Assembly (NCBI GenBank): GCA_035691865.1
Contig: DASSIM010000067.1
Span: 1-64,000 of the forward strand
DNA length: 64,000 nucleotides
From: Nitrosopolaris sp035691865
GTDB taxonomy: Archaea > Thermoproteota > Nitrososphaeria > Nitrososphaerales > Nitrososphaeraceae
Direction of reading: 5' to 3'
The notes under the pieces were generated by a model that saw only the letters and a program-made list of their open reading frames with translations, did not search any database and was not told the origin of the DNA. A program made the position numbers and the translations under genes. Shown piece by piece: positions 54,826-63,832 of the stretch (within the stretch, counting starts at the first letter, position 1; each line of letters starts with the position of its first letter).

Positions 54826-55170
54826 CTAAATAGATGACTCACCACGAACCTTCGATCCAATATCTACAGCGTCGTCAACCTCCGATACGAAGATTTTTCC
54901 CTCACCTGCCATGCCGGTACTTGTTACCTCAAGGATTTTACTCACAACTCTGTCAACGACAGAGTCTTTTACCACGACGACCATAGTCGAGTTTGCATTA
55001 AACTCTGGGATAAAAGTCGAAGTTCCTCTGGCAGATGCAAGCTGAGGTCTAGCGAGCTGTCCCCTACCTTTTGATTCGAAGTAAGTTAAACCCCCAATAT
55101 CTTCCTTCTCCAGAGCTGCGAACGCTTTGTCAAGTCTCCCAGATGGGAAGACTGCTTCAATCTTCTTCAT
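54826..55170 (-). CDS. PII-like regulatory protein
   Basis: 114 residues, the length of PII. KKIEAVFPSGRLDKAFAALE start, GMAGEGKIFVSEVDDAVDIG is the B/C-loop and closing strands. The T-loop (GRGQLARPQLASARG to EFNANS) differs from GlnB/GlnK: the uridylylation Tyr is absent. It may bind 2-oxoglutarate and adenine nucleotides to regulate nitrogen or carbon uptake, but no amt transporter neighbours it. Probable PII paralogue. Confidence 0.85.
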   Translation of the reverse strand: MKKIEAVFPSGRLDKAFAALEKEDIGGLTYFESKGRGQLARPQLASARGTSTFIPEFNANSTMVVVVKDSVVDRVVSKILEVTSTGMAGEGKIFVSEVDDAVDIGSKVRGESSI

Positions 55171-55343
55171 GATCTAATATCTAAACTCGAATGAACAACA
55201 GTTTTATTAAAATATTGTGAATAGTGGTTCTGTTAATTTAACGGATCAAGTAATGACTGTAAGATAACAAATAATCGTCGGAGAATAGAGAGACGGGATA
55301 TTGAGTAGGTATTTAGTATCGAAAATCACTATATCTTTACCAG

Positions 55344-55802
55344 GTGACAAATTTGCATCTGTTTGGGAAGAAAGAGATCCTCCGGTGCACTAACTGTGAT
55401 AAAAAGTTAAGTCATAAATACAAGCCACGACCCGAATGGAAGATCCAGGGGTTCTTTTGTAGTGGATGTCATATTGAATTGACTAAGGAATTTATTCTAA
55501 GACAACAAGAAGAGAAGACGCAAATTGAACTGGCCCCGGACACCTGCGATCTTTGTAGAAAAGAGATCTTCCTTGAAACGGATAGGAATAAACCGAGCTG
55601 GCAATGGAATATGGAACGCGAGAGTATCCTTTGTAGAAGTTGCTATGAAAAGCAAACCCTAGACTTCGAAAAAAGGATGAATTATTGCTCAACGTGTAGT
55701 AATAAATTGGCATTTATTCGATACAATCCAAAACCAAAATGGAATATTAAAGGCCAGTTATGTAGAAAATGTTGGGACAAGCAGAATCAGGTAAGGCATT
55801 AA
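55344..55802 (+). CDS. triple CxxC zinc-ribbon repeat protein
   Basis: 152 residues from GTG 55344. Three repeats each hold a pair of C-x2-C: LRCTNCDKKL/FFCSGCHIEL, DTCDLCRKEI/ILCRSCYEKQ and NYCSTCSNKL/QLCRKCWDKQ, separated by about 23-30 residues with W-K/P motifs. Probably three zinc sites. It heads a group of three Zn-type genes on the plus strand (55809, 56074). Its function is unknown; repeats suggest nucleic-acid or protein binding. Confidence 0.75.
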   Translation: MTNLHLFGKKEILRCTNCDKKLSHKYKPRPEWKIQGFFCSGCHIELTKEFILRQQEEKTQIELAPDTCDLCRKEIFLETDRNKPSWQWNMERESILCRSCYEKQTLDFEKRMNYCSTCSNKLAFIRYNPKPKWNIKGQLCRKCWDKQNQVRH

Positions 55803-55808
55803 ACATTA

Positions 55809-56027
55809 TTGGATATCTTCAAAAAGCACATCTGTGATAAATGTGGTACGAAGTTTCGTAGAGTCGAGACGCTAATGCAACACCTTCAAGTGGTTCATGG
55901 AAAAGGGTTATTTTATGAGTGCAAGCCTTGCCACGCGAAATTCGATGGTATGGAACAGATGCGTGACCATCTAAAAAAATTTCACTCCTATAACAAACGA
56001 GGGATAAGTGAAAAAAAGAGGGTATAA
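55809..56027 (+). CDS. two-finger C2H2 protein
   Basis: 72 residues from TTG 55809. Finger one CDKCGTKFRRVETLMQHLQV followed by VHG, finger two CKPCHAKFDGMEQMRDHLKK followed by FH. A basic C-terminal tail. Similar to the protein at 22736. It begins 6 nt after the triple-ribbon gene and is probably co-transcribed. Confidence 0.72.
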   Translation: MDIFKKHICDKCGTKFRRVETLMQHLQVVHGKGLFYECKPCHAKFDGMEQMRDHLKKFHSYNKRGISEKKRV

Positions 56028-56073
56028 AAAGTGACATAAAGAATAAAATAACCTGATTAAGGCATGCTTTCAC

Positions 56074-56328
56074 ATGGTAAAGGTGTGTCTCAAATGCAGC
56101 AAAGAGTTCGATGAAAAATTGATTGATGATCCAGGGTCTGAAACATATCCTTCTTGCCCGGAGTGTTGGAAGGAATGGACTAATTATGCTGTCATGGTAA
56201 TGAATGAAATGAGATTGGATATGTCTCTACCTGAGCATAGGAAAGCACTCCGAAAATATGAAAAAACGTTCTTTGGATTAGAAAAATCAGAAGGCGAACT
56301 ACAAAAAAATCCCGATAAACGTCCCTAA
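56074..56328 (+). CDS. zinc-ribbon plus YggX-like protein
   Basis: 84 residues. CLKCSKEFDEKLIDDPGSET and CPECWKEW give C-x2-C twice. The C-terminal part, WTNYAVMVMNEMRLDMSLPE, then HRKALRKYEKTFFG, resembles the YggX Fe(II)-trafficking family (NExRLnl, Lx, FF). A role in iron or oxidative-damage protection of Fe-S proteins is plausible, not proven. Third in the zinc-protein group. Confidence 0.65.
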   Translation: MVKVCLKCSKEFDEKLIDDPGSETYPSCPECWKEWTNYAVMVMNEMRLDMSLPEHRKALRKYEKTFFGLEKSEGELQKNPDKRP

Positions 56329-56342
56329 CAATAAGATTGGAA

Positions 56343-56855
56343 CTACTTCATATCCAGAATCCTTATTGCAACTGGGGGCATCAGCTCTATGAGTTTATGC
56401 CTATATGGCACAGACAGCATTGCTTCCTTTAGGCAATCAATGAATTTTTGTTTTTTGACCTCTTCTAAACTCATAAATGCGTGAATCAAACAGTCAATAT
56501 TTAGTTTCTCTATCAAAGAGTGGTCCTTCAGAATTTCTTCACAATAAAGCCGTAGCATGATAACTATTCGGCTGGTATCAAATTCAGATAGAACAACCAT
56601 CCAAGTCTTTGCTAATACAAAAAGCTTCTCAGCCTGGATCGAGGAAACGGCGCTTAGTGCCATCGCTATCGTTTCGCGTTTATCGGATTCATCAAATATA
56701 TAAAATTCCTTCAGTTTCCTACGAAGAATTGGTTCTCGCAGAAAATCTGGCAGATTAGTCAGAATTTCTATGATATTCACAGATGCCTTAGAACCGAATG
56801 CCATCGACAGTTTAAGACTAGTATTGAAGTATTTAATTCTACGAAATAATACCAA
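56343..56855 (-). CDS. helical-repeat protein, unknown
   Basis: 170 residues, all alpha-helical with regular Leu/Ile/Met spacing (IIEILTNLPDFLREPILRRK, then KLFVLAKTWMVVLSEFDTSR and so on). It may adopt a HEAT/ARM-like fold. No motif. The likely start is Met 19 (MAFGSKASVN) or the first Met. Convergent with the zinc-finger group and divergent from purA. Confidence 0.55.
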   Translation of the reverse strand: MVLFRRIKYFNTSLKLSMAFGSKASVNIIEILTNLPDFLREPILRRKLKEFYIFDESDKRETIAMALSAVSSIQAEKLFVLAKTWMVVLSEFDTSRIVIMLRLYCEEILKDHSLIEKLNIDCLIHAFMSLEEVKKQKFIDCLKEAMLSVPYRHKLIELMPPVAIRILDMK

Positions 56856-56933
56856 ACCGCGTCTGTGGTACAGCTAATTATTAATTTGTGGATGAACTAG
56901 GCTTAAATATTCACGGATCTCAAGGGTTCCCAT

Positions 56934-57944
56934 ATGCCATGTCTTGTAATCGTGGGAGGGTTCTTCGGAGACGAGGGCAAGGGCAAAATTATCGCCTATC
57001 TTGCCAACAAAGAAAACCCTGTCATTGCAGTAAGAGGCGGAGTAGGTCCCAATGCAGGACATACCTTCAGCCATGAAGGCAAGACCTATAAAGTTAGGAT
57101 GCTGCCAAGTGCCACCCTGAATTCTACTACGCAGTTATTGATAGGAGCAGGCGTTTTAGTTGATCCCGATATTTTATTACTCGAAATCAAGACCTTCGGT
57201 GTGCCTAATAGAACTTTGATTGATCGGCAGTGTGGCATAATAGAGAAAGCGCATATCGAAAGAGACATTGGTGGCACTCATCTGAAAAATAAGATAGGAA
57301 CGACGGGAACAGGTACCGGTCCTGCTAACGCGGACAGGGCAATTCGGGTTCTCAAACTTGCTAATGAAATCCCAGAATTAACACGATATCTTGGAAACGT
57401 TAGTGATACTGTCAATGACGCCTTGGATAGAAACGAAAGCGTTCTGGTTGAGGGAACCCAGGGGACATTTTTGTCCCTATATCATGGAGGATACCCATAC
57501 GTAACCTCCAAGGACGTCACAGCTTCTGCGATTTGTTCTGATGTCGGAATTGGGCCAAAAAAAGTGGATGATGTCCTTATCGTTTTCAAAGCATATATTA
57601 CGCGAGTAGGAGAGGGCCCATTGAAAGATGAGGTTACCAGCGAAGATGCTAAAGTGAGGGGATGGTTAGAGTATGGGAGTGTGACTGGTAGGCAAAGAAG
57701 GGCAGCACCGTTCGACCCAGTTATCGCCAAGAAGGCAATAAGGTTAAATGGCGCCACACAAATTGCCATCACTAAATTAGACATAGTATTTCCAGGTTCT
57801 GCTGGTGTAAAGGAATTCTCAAACCTACCGAGAGAAGCGCAAACCTTCGTCGAAAATATAGAAAGTGAAACTGGACTTAGAGTTACGCTTATAGGAACGG
57901 GGACAGAACTTACTGAACTAATTGACCGAAGGCAAATCAACTAG
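56934..57944 (+). CDS. purA: adenylosuccinate synthetase
   Basis: 336 residues, the short archaeal form. GFFGDEGKGKIIAYLANK (P-loop-like GDEGKGK), GPNAGHTFSHEGKTYKVRML, TGTGTGPANADRAIR and the later VEGTQGTFLSLYHGGYPYVT match PurA. It joins IMP and aspartate with GTP, the first step from IMP to AMP. ATG after CATATG context. Monocistronic. Confidence 0.96.
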   Translation: MPCLVIVGGFFGDEGKGKIIAYLANKENPVIAVRGGVGPNAGHTFSHEGKTYKVRMLPSATLNSTTQLLIGAGVLVDPDILLLEIKTFGVPNRTLIDRQCGIIEKAHIERDIGGTHLKNKIGTTGTGTGPANADRAIRVLKLANEIPELTRYLGNVSDTVNDALDRNESVLVEGTQGTFLSLYHGGYPYVTSKDVTASAICSDVGIGPKKVDDVLIVFKAYITRVGEGPLKDEVTSEDAKVRGWLEYGSVTGRQRRAAPFDPVIAKKAIRLNGATQIAITKLDIVFPGSAGVKEFSNLPREAQTFVENIESETGLRVTLIGTGTELTELIDRRQIN

Positions 57945-58796
57945 GTTACATGATGATAGCTTAGCAATTTGGCTTTTCGATAGGTCCATCTTCATTGGAA
58001 AGCGGTTTCTCAAGAATATCATCATTTCGATGCATGTATCAACTTGTTAAGTAGCCCACTTCAAGATTTTCCCTGCGATTTGTGGGGAGTAATATTTCTC
58101 TATAGAATTCATCAATTGTAGATTGGTTTTGTACTAAATCATGAACAGGTTCACAGGGATGCTGGTCGCTATCAGCTACCCCAAGGTGTTAGTTGAGAAA
58201 GAAGACTAGTCTCATGATATGATTTTGCAAACATATTATTGCGTGGACATGTACTTTAATTGCTATTATTTGTTGATGATTGCCAGAGTGCTGTATGTGC
58301 TGTCGTTGTGATCACCTTAGAACAGAAATCATTGTTGTTAAGATTGGGTCCAGATGATTTTTCTCAGTCTTCACTCAATGATATGATAGAGGATACGAAC
58401 TATTTCCATTTTTCCATATGCAAATTGCAGTTGTCCCAACCTATATCTGGTAACGGACGGCTGGGCAGGGCTTTCAAATGCCAAATATTTCACACTATTT
58501 TAATTCCCACATATTTCGGATTGTTATTTCTCAGCGTTACATAGTATGACATATTCCTCGTTCAACGAAGGTAAAGTTAGAGCATTTGCTATAGAATTAA
58601 AGTCGATGAAAAATAAAGGAGCAGGACATATCTAATGCAATAGGTCATTATACTATCGAAGGTCTAAATACAAATGTAGAGATTATTCGTTTTATTCTTA
58701 TTACAATATGATCCTTTTACTCCTTGGTTGGACTTGCGGTCACAATATCTTGTTTTCGAATGACTTTTAATAGCATGTACAGTATGAGTACTAAAA
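57945..58796. other. 850-bp gene-poor region
   Basis: No recognised gene. A 94-codon TTG frame at 58260-58544 and a 29-codon ATG frame near 58545 have no family features and are not accepted. AT-rich; no repeats noticed. Confidence 0.4.
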
Positions 58797-59477
58797 TTGC
58801 AACTTAAGACTCCATGCTATGTAGAGCTGTTGAATTTGAATAATTTTGGCAGGTTGGTCTGCGCATTAGAACGCACCCCGATGCCTGCATTCTCGATGGT
58901 TTTGGATCAACAATTTGTCTTCGCGGTTCAAACGGATTTTATAGAGGGAAGGCCGGTTATCTATTTTGCAAAGAGCGAAGAACCGAAATACGGTCAGTAT
59001 ATGGCATATAGGATAACAGGGGTGACAGAAGAAGTTGCCGTGGTCGATTCGGTCGTGAATCCGAGCTTCATTTACACACCGATAATTAATGTTGACAAAT
59101 TCCCAGAAGCTCTAACAAGAAAAGCACGGATTAATAAAAAATCAGGTTATATCACGATAAGACTCCGAGACCTCGCGAGTCTTGCAAAAGTTGCAGCCTA
59201 CAAGACGGTATACGACGAACCCCCGCTACCTCTATTAATGTTTAAGGAGAATCACAAATATGTGATTGGGTCCGCAATCAGCTTAATCGAATCTGATACC
59301 ATATCTTACTTCTATTACCTCGTTCTTGATGAAGAGCCAGCCGATCCTTTTTTGCGATACTCCAGTCAAAAAATAGAACAACCATCCTTTTCTAATAGGA
59401 TAGGCGAACATGGCTACATTTATCTCAAATTGATCAAACTCGCAGCGAGCCATCCTTTGGTGAAGATTTGTGGATGA
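58797..59477 (+). CDS. conserved-looking protein upstream of pyrF
   Basis: 226 residues from TTG 58797; an alternative start is ATG 58881 (MPAFSMVLD). Alternating strands (FVFAVQTDFIEGRPVIYFAK, AYRITGVTEEVAVVDSVVN, LASLAKVAAYKTVYDEP) suggest a beta-rich fold; no membrane segment. Its end overlaps pyrF by 8 nt, so the two are co-transcribed and possibly functionally related. I recognise no family. Confidence 0.65.
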   Translation: MQLKTPCYVELLNLNNFGRLVCALERTPMPAFSMVLDQQFVFAVQTDFIEGRPVIYFAKSEEPKYGQYMAYRITGVTEEVAVVDSVVNPSFIYTPIINVDKFPEALTRKARINKKSGYITIRLRDLASLAKVAAYKTVYDEPPLPLLMFKENHKYVIGSAISLIESDTISYFYYLVLDEEPADPFLRYSSQKIEQPSFSNRIGEHGYIYLKLIKLAASHPLVKICG

Positions 59478-60243
59478 TTCAGCCGCGTTTAGTCTCAGGA
59501 TCGCCGAAGCAGCTACAATCAAAAGGAGCAGGATAATTCTAGCACTTGACTTAACAGATAGGTCTGGTTTGAATGAGTTCGCTTTAAGAACGATATCTAA
59601 GCTCGAAAGCTACATTTGTGCAATTAAACTGAATTTTCATTTGTTATTGCCACTATCAAGCTCTGAGCTATCCGAAGTAAATCGACTTGCGCATTCTTAT
59701 GGCCTAGAATCTATTGCAGACATTAAATTAAATGACATCCCAAGCACCAATAAGGTCGCTATAACTCATCTTTCGAGTATGGGATTTGACGCAACAACCG
59801 TAAATCCCTTTATTGGCATCGCAGGACTGAGAGCTGCAGTAGTCCAGGCACATGAATTGAAAAGTGGGATACTTGCTTTGGTTTATATGAGTCATATCGG
59901 AGCGCAGGGAGGATTCGGTATCAATTTCATAGGTAGTAGTAGTCAGCTTACATCATTATATCAAAAGTTCTTTCAAGACGCGATAGCCTGTCGGGTGGAT
60001 GGAGTGATTGTAGGGGCGAATCGACTTGAAATTCTAAGAGAAATCTCTTGCAACAAGGATCGCATTCCTATTTATTCACCAGGAGTAGGAGTGCAGGGCG
60101 GTAAGATAAAACAGGCGGCTCAAAGAGGTACTGATTATTTTATAATTGGGCGTTCAATTATTAGATCGAGAGATCCATTGAAGACTGCAAGAACCTTACG
60201 AAACCACTTGGCTCGTGTCAAGACAGCACAGTTCATGCTATAG
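59470..60243 (+). CDS. pyrF: orotidine 5'-phosphate decarboxylase
   Basis: 257 residues from GTG 59470. The catalytic set is SIADIKLNDIPSTNK (D-x-K-x2-D) with ILALDLTD at the N-terminus and TDYFIIGRSIIRSRDPLKTA at the end. It makes UMP from OMP, final de novo pyrimidine step. It overlaps the upstream unknown gene by 8 nt. Confidence 0.93.
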   Translation: MDDSAAFSLRIAEAATIKRSRIILALDLTDRSGLNEFALRTISKLESYICAIKLNFHLLLPLSSSELSEVNRLAHSYGLESIADIKLNDIPSTNKVAITHLSSMGFDATTVNPFIGIAGLRAAVVQAHELKSGILALVYMSHIGAQGGFGINFIGSSSQLTSLYQKFFQDAIACRVDGVIVGANRLEILREISCNKDRIPIYSPGVGVQGGKIKQAAQRGTDYFIIGRSIIRSRDPLKTARTLRNHLARVKTAQFML

Positions 60244-60423
60244 CTTACTCTCAGGATCATCATGACTCGGAAGCAGATCTTTCATTTTGCAAAAGGAATA
60301 ACGCTCAATAGAACGGTTCGGTCAAAGATATCTCTTGTCAAAACCCTGAGCTACCTATCGACGAAGATTGGTGATTAAATTAATTAACAGGGGAGTCATT
60401 GGAAGGTTATATAGTACTAAAGT

Positions 60424-61602
60424 GTGTTGAGAATGCCTAGTGTTGATAACTACGCGAAGAAAAATGGAGCAGGATTATCTAGAGCGGCAACAGCCACATC
60501 AACACATAGCAGAATTCTCGTTTTATGTGTAGACAGAGACGACGATATCGGCTCTAAAGGCGGTATGGAGACACCTGTTGTGGGAAGAGACCTATGCATT
60601 AATGCTGGTGTAAGACTAGCGATAGAGGATCCAGAAGATCCAGACGCTAACGCCATCTTTGCTGCAATCAAAACATATGAGGAACTCATTGCTAAAGGAT
60701 ACAGCTCTCAGGTTGCCCTTGTAGCAGGTAAGTTTAATCGAGGGATTGAAGCAGACGAGAAAATTGGTCTAGAGATCCAGAATGTGCTTGGCGAATACCG
60801 GGCAGACGCCGCTGTTATCGTCTCCGATGGTGAGGACGATGAGACTGTTGTGCCTGTGATTCAAACCATGGTCCCCGTCATTTCCATTCAGCGAATAATA
60901 ATCAAACATAGCAGGAGCGTCGAATATTCATATGCTGTTTTAGGACGGTACTTAAAAATGCTTGCTTATGATCCTCGTTATTCAAAATTCTTTTTGGGAG
61001 TTCCAGGTGCACTCTTGGTTGCGACAAGTCTCGCGAGTTTTTTTGGGTTAACGAAAGAGGCTCTAGCGTTAGTGTTCAGTATCTTGGGAGTAGCCTTCAT
61101 CATTAGAGCGTTTGATATAGATAAGGCGCTAAGTTCTCTTGGCAGGCCGACACCCACTGGTTTTATTCGAATATTCTCTGCTTTTGCAGGAATCTTGATA
61201 ATTGTGGTTTCCATAGTAAATGGCCTTTCGAGCATTCCTAATGAAACAATTGTGCCGAATATGGGCGCTTTGCATGTTATAAGTAACAGAATCATCGTCG
61301 GAAGTTTTGTTCATGGTACAATCACTCTACTTTGGATCGGTATTGCGACCATTCTGGCCGGATCGCTTTTGAGTAACTGGTTCAAAGGCAGTATCCTAAC
61401 AATGTCAGATATTTTGCGACTCGTGGTGCTGGCGTTATTGTATATCCCCATCCTCCAGTTTACATCTGTTCTGACTGAACGAACTAATCCGTTTAGCTTA
61501 ATTTCCTCGTTATTAATAGGATTGGCTGTAACATTGGTTGCCGCTACGTTCTTGTTCCAATACTTTAAGAACAGGAAGGGTGGAGAAGATCTCAAGCATT
61601 AA
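60424..61602 (+). CDS. DUF373 integral membrane protein
   Basis: 392 residues. An N-terminal soluble domain (HSRILVLCVDRDDDIGSKGG, GKFNRGIEADEKIGLE, DGEDDETVVPVIQTMVPVIS), then five to six membrane helices (GALLVATSLASFFG, FSILGVAFIIRAF, GILIIVVSIVNGL, ITLLWIGIATILAGSLL, and LLIGLAVTLVAATFLFQYF). DUF373 is archaeal and of unknown role. Its start may be the first ATG or the second (MPSVDN). Confidence 0.85.
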   Translation: MLRMPSVDNYAKKNGAGLSRAATATSTHSRILVLCVDRDDDIGSKGGMETPVVGRDLCINAGVRLAIEDPEDPDANAIFAAIKTYEELIAKGYSSQVALVAGKFNRGIEADEKIGLEIQNVLGEYRADAAVIVSDGEDDETVVPVIQTMVPVISIQRIIIKHSRSVEYSYAVLGRYLKMLAYDPRYSKFFLGVPGALLVATSLASFFGLTKEALALVFSILGVAFIIRAFDIDKALSSLGRPTPTGFIRIFSAFAGILIIVVSIVNGLSSIPNETIVPNMGALHVISNRIIVGSFVHGTITLLWIGIATILAGSLLSNWFKGSILTMSDILRLVVLALLYIPILQFTSVLTERTNPFSLISSLLIGLAVTLVAATFLFQYFKNRKGGEDLKH

Positions 61603-61670
61603 TCCTCGAAATATTTTAACTAATTGGTTCAAAACAGTAAAATCATTGTCAAGCATCTAAGCTTTGTGAA

Positions 61671-62486
61671 TTGATCGTGATTCAAGATATTGGCAGTAGA
61701 GCTATTGCGGACACGTTTTTTAAGCACAGCGGTCTCTACCATCTGTACGAACGACGACTAGAGTTTCAAATACTCAATAACTCGCTTCCCAATCATATTG
61801 CGATCATTTTGGACGGGAACAGGCGATGGGCAAAGTATAACTTCATGCGAGCAAGAACCGGTCATTTTATGGGCGCGGATAAAGCTGAGGAATTATTGAA
61901 TTGGATTCATGATTTAGGTATTAAAATCACTACTTTGTATGTGCTGTCCACAGAGAATCTGAACAGAAAAGATGAAGAAGTAGATAATATTTATCAATTA
62001 TTACAGTTAAAACTAGAAAAGCTTTACAAGGACTCGAGAATACACCGACGTCGCATGAAAATCAAGGCGATAGGAAATGTCAAACTGCTCCCGACCGCTC
62101 TTCAGGAAATATTGAAGAAGCTAGAGGAAGCCACCGCAACTTATAACTCGATGTTTCTAAACATAGCCGTAGCGTACGGTGGGCAGGAAGAGCTCGTAGA
62201 TGCTGTAAAGAAAATTGCATTAATGACTCAAACTGGTGAACTCTCTGTGGAAGATATCGACGAAAAGGTGATTGAATCATGTCTCTATACATCCCATCTC
62301 CCCCAACCAGAACCCGATTTAATCTTGAGAACTTCTGGAGAAAAACGTCTGAGCGGGTTTCTGATATGGCAAAGTGCGTATAGCGAGTTAGTGTTTATGG
62401 ATGTTTTCTGGCCGGAATTCCGCAAAATAGACTTGATGAGGGCAATCAGAACGTACCAACGAAGAATCAGGAGATATGGTAAGTAG
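61671..62486 (+). CDS. uppS: cis-prenyl diphosphate synthase (UppS family)
   Basis: 271 residues from TTG 61671. HIAIILDGNRRWAKYNFMRA, then TTLYVLSTENLNRKDEEVDN, AVAYGGQEELVDAVKKIA and the end PDLILRTSGEKRLSGFLIWQ are the complete Z-prenyltransferase pattern with the catalytic DGNRRW Asp. It probably makes long polyprenyl (dolichol-type) phosphates as glycan carriers. It follows DUF373 by about 70 nt. Confidence 0.94.
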   Translation: MIVIQDIGSRAIADTFFKHSGLYHLYERRLEFQILNNSLPNHIAIILDGNRRWAKYNFMRARTGHFMGADKAEELLNWIHDLGIKITTLYVLSTENLNRKDEEVDNIYQLLQLKLEKLYKDSRIHRRRMKIKAIGNVKLLPTALQEILKKLEEATATYNSMFLNIAVAYGGQEELVDAVKKIALMTQTGELSVEDIDEKVIESCLYTSHLPQPEPDLILRTSGEKRLSGFLIWQSAYSELVFMDVFWPEFRKIDLMRAIRTYQRRIRRYGK

Positions 62487-62700
62487 TATGATGATAAGAA
62501 TAAGTATAAGTACGAGTCGATTTGACCAGGTAAAATGTCTAGAAATGCCTGAGCATGGAGATTATCACTCTGGATCACGCAGATGGTATTGTAACTACTG
62601 GCAATCCTCAAAGGAATGGGAAGATATTCATGATTATGCTCCACCGGATCCATCGGCAGAAACAACAGATGATCCCATTAGCAATAGCACGACGGAATAG
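62476..62700 (+). CDS. possible small protein between uppS and Nudix gene
   Basis: A 74-codon frame starting inside the uppS end, with a C-terminal part HGDYHSGSRRWYCNYWQSSK and an acidic tail. A different frame (62555-62743) also opens here and cannot be excluded. No family recognised for either; status uncertain. Confidence 0.3.
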   Translation: MVSSMMIRISISTSRFDQVKCLEMPEHGDYHSGSRRWYCNYWQSSKEWEDIHDYAPPDPSAETTDDPISNSTTE

Positions 62701-62753
62701 CATGAAAAATGAGCAAATAGGCTTGGGCAAAAAAAGTCATTGAGTTCCTGTGG

Positions 62754-63191
62754 GTGCTGAGGGTAATGTTTGAAGAAAACTCTGCTGGTGCTATATTATA
62801 TTCAAGGGATGAGGATTTGCTGAGAACAGAATACTTGTTACTGCATCATGCTTCAGGTCATTGGGACTTTCCTAAGGGTAATATCGAATTAGGTGAGGAC
62901 GGATTTCAAACTGCACGTCGAGAAATATATGAAGAAACTGGAATCAATGACATTGAATTTGTAAAAGGCTTTGTATCGAACGTAGAGTACTATTATAAAA
63001 GAACAGATAAACTAGTTCATAAACGGGTTATTTTTTACATTGCTAAAACCAATACACGCAAAGTTATACTTTCATCTGAACACGATGGATACGCTTGGAT
63101 GGAATATAATACAGCAATCAACCAGTTGACGTACAAAAACGCAAAACTATTATTAAACAAAGCTAGAGCATTTATGGCTCTACAATGCTGA
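62754..63191 (+). CDS. Nudix hydrolase, Ap4A-type
   Basis: 145 residues; translation probably starts at TTG 62754 or ATG 62766. The Nudix box is complete: GNIELGEDGFQTARREIYEE followed by TGI (G-x5-E-x7-REUxEExGU). AGAILYSRDED and ASGHWDFPKG are typical of the asymmetric Ap4A hydrolase subgroup. It may degrade dinucleoside polyphosphates or other nucleotide diphosphates. Confidence 0.9.
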   Translation: MLRVMFEENSAGAILYSRDEDLLRTEYLLLHHASGHWDFPKGNIELGEDGFQTARREIYEETGINDIEFVKGFVSNVEYYYKRTDKLVHKRVIFYIAKTNTRKVILSSEHDGYAWMEYNTAINQLTYKNAKLLLNKARAFMALQC

Positions 63192-63219
63192 GTTAGACAG
63201 AGTAACTGTGAGGAGTGAT

Positions 63220-63357
63220 TTACGGTATGATATATACAAGGAAACTGGCCAAGATAATGCCTACGACAATCACGGCTGTCAAGAAAATCCCTTTTTTACT
63301 AACTCTTCTCTGTTTGGCACTATCATCAGCATTACCGTTATTAAGATCGTGTGCCAA
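63220..63357 (-). CDS. small membrane protein (45 aa)
   Basis: TTG at 63357 opens 45 codons: a polar N-terminus (AHDLNNGNADDSAKQRRVSK), then one membrane helix (GIFLTAVIVVGIILASFLVY) and IIP at the end. The orientation is N-in by the positive-inside rule. ATTTATATAA 24-30 nt upstream fits a leaderless promoter. Function unknown; it stops right after the helix. Confidence 0.55.
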   Translation of the reverse strand: MAHDLNNGNADDSAKQRRVSKKGIFLTAVIVVGIILASFLVYIIP

Positions 63358-63380
63358 TCACGCAAGTACTATTTTCCGTT

Positions 63381-63390
63381 TTATATAAAT
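63381..63390 (-). promoter_or_regulatory. TATA box for small membrane protein
   Basis: On the minus strand ATTTATATAA lies 24-33 nt before the TTG at 63357, the archaeal spacing for a leaderless transcript. Confidence 0.5.
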
Positions 63391-63433
63391 GATTAGCCCA
63401 TCTTCAAAAAGTGTCCCATATTCGAACTTGCAG

Positions 63434-63832
63434 TTATCCTGCTATGGCCCTTGTCAAATCAAGAGTAACTTTATTTTTTCCGCCTTGTTTCGTATTTTGA
63501 ACATCGGTACAAATCTGAGCAGCAGGCGGTGTGACCGCGGTCACACATATACGCATAGGTCCACTCGTTATCTTGCTTGGGATTGTGATAGGTATAACCA
63601 AACTATTTTTTTTAGCTGCATCGATATTCGATGCCACGACGGTATCGTTAACGGAAATATTTACTGGTCCATTTTGTGTATTACTACGAACCAGAACAAC
63701 GCTAAACTGTGTGCCGCTGCTACGAGAGCTAGATGCAGCTGCCAATTGCATAGAAAGAGCAGTAGAGCAGTAAGAGGTTACTAACATCATTAATATTGAC
63801 AAAATTAAAACTTCTTGTTCGACTAGCTTCAT
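63434..63832 (-). CDS. secreted protein, unknown
   Basis: 132 residues: signal peptide (ILSILMMLVTSYCSTALS) followed by a Ser-rich linker and a beta-rich domain: FSVVLVRSNTQNGPVNISVN, IPITIPSKITSGPMRICVTA and VTPPAAQICTD with two Cys that may pair. The pattern is like small thaumarchaeal exported proteins with unknown function. The antisense plus-strand frame is a shadow. Only its own upstream 160 bp remain before the window ends. Confidence 0.65.
   Translation of the reverse strand: MKLVEQEVLILSILMMLVTSYCSTALSMQLAAASSSRSSGTQFSVVLVRSNTQNGPVNISVNDTVVASNIDAAKKNSLVIPITIPSKITSGPMRICVTAVTPPAAQICTDVQNTKQGGKNKVTLDLTRAIAG

Noticed and set aside
58260..58544. 94-codon TTG-led frame
   Set aside because: No recognised pattern, no ribosome binding site; stands in a gene-poor area.
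60262..60378. 38-codon ATG frame between pyrF and DUF373
   Set aside because: Basic composition only; too short and without features.
63389..63784. 131-codon plus-strand frame
   Set aside because: Antisense to the signal-peptide-bearing secreted protein and unusually rich in Cys and Arg, as shadow frames are.
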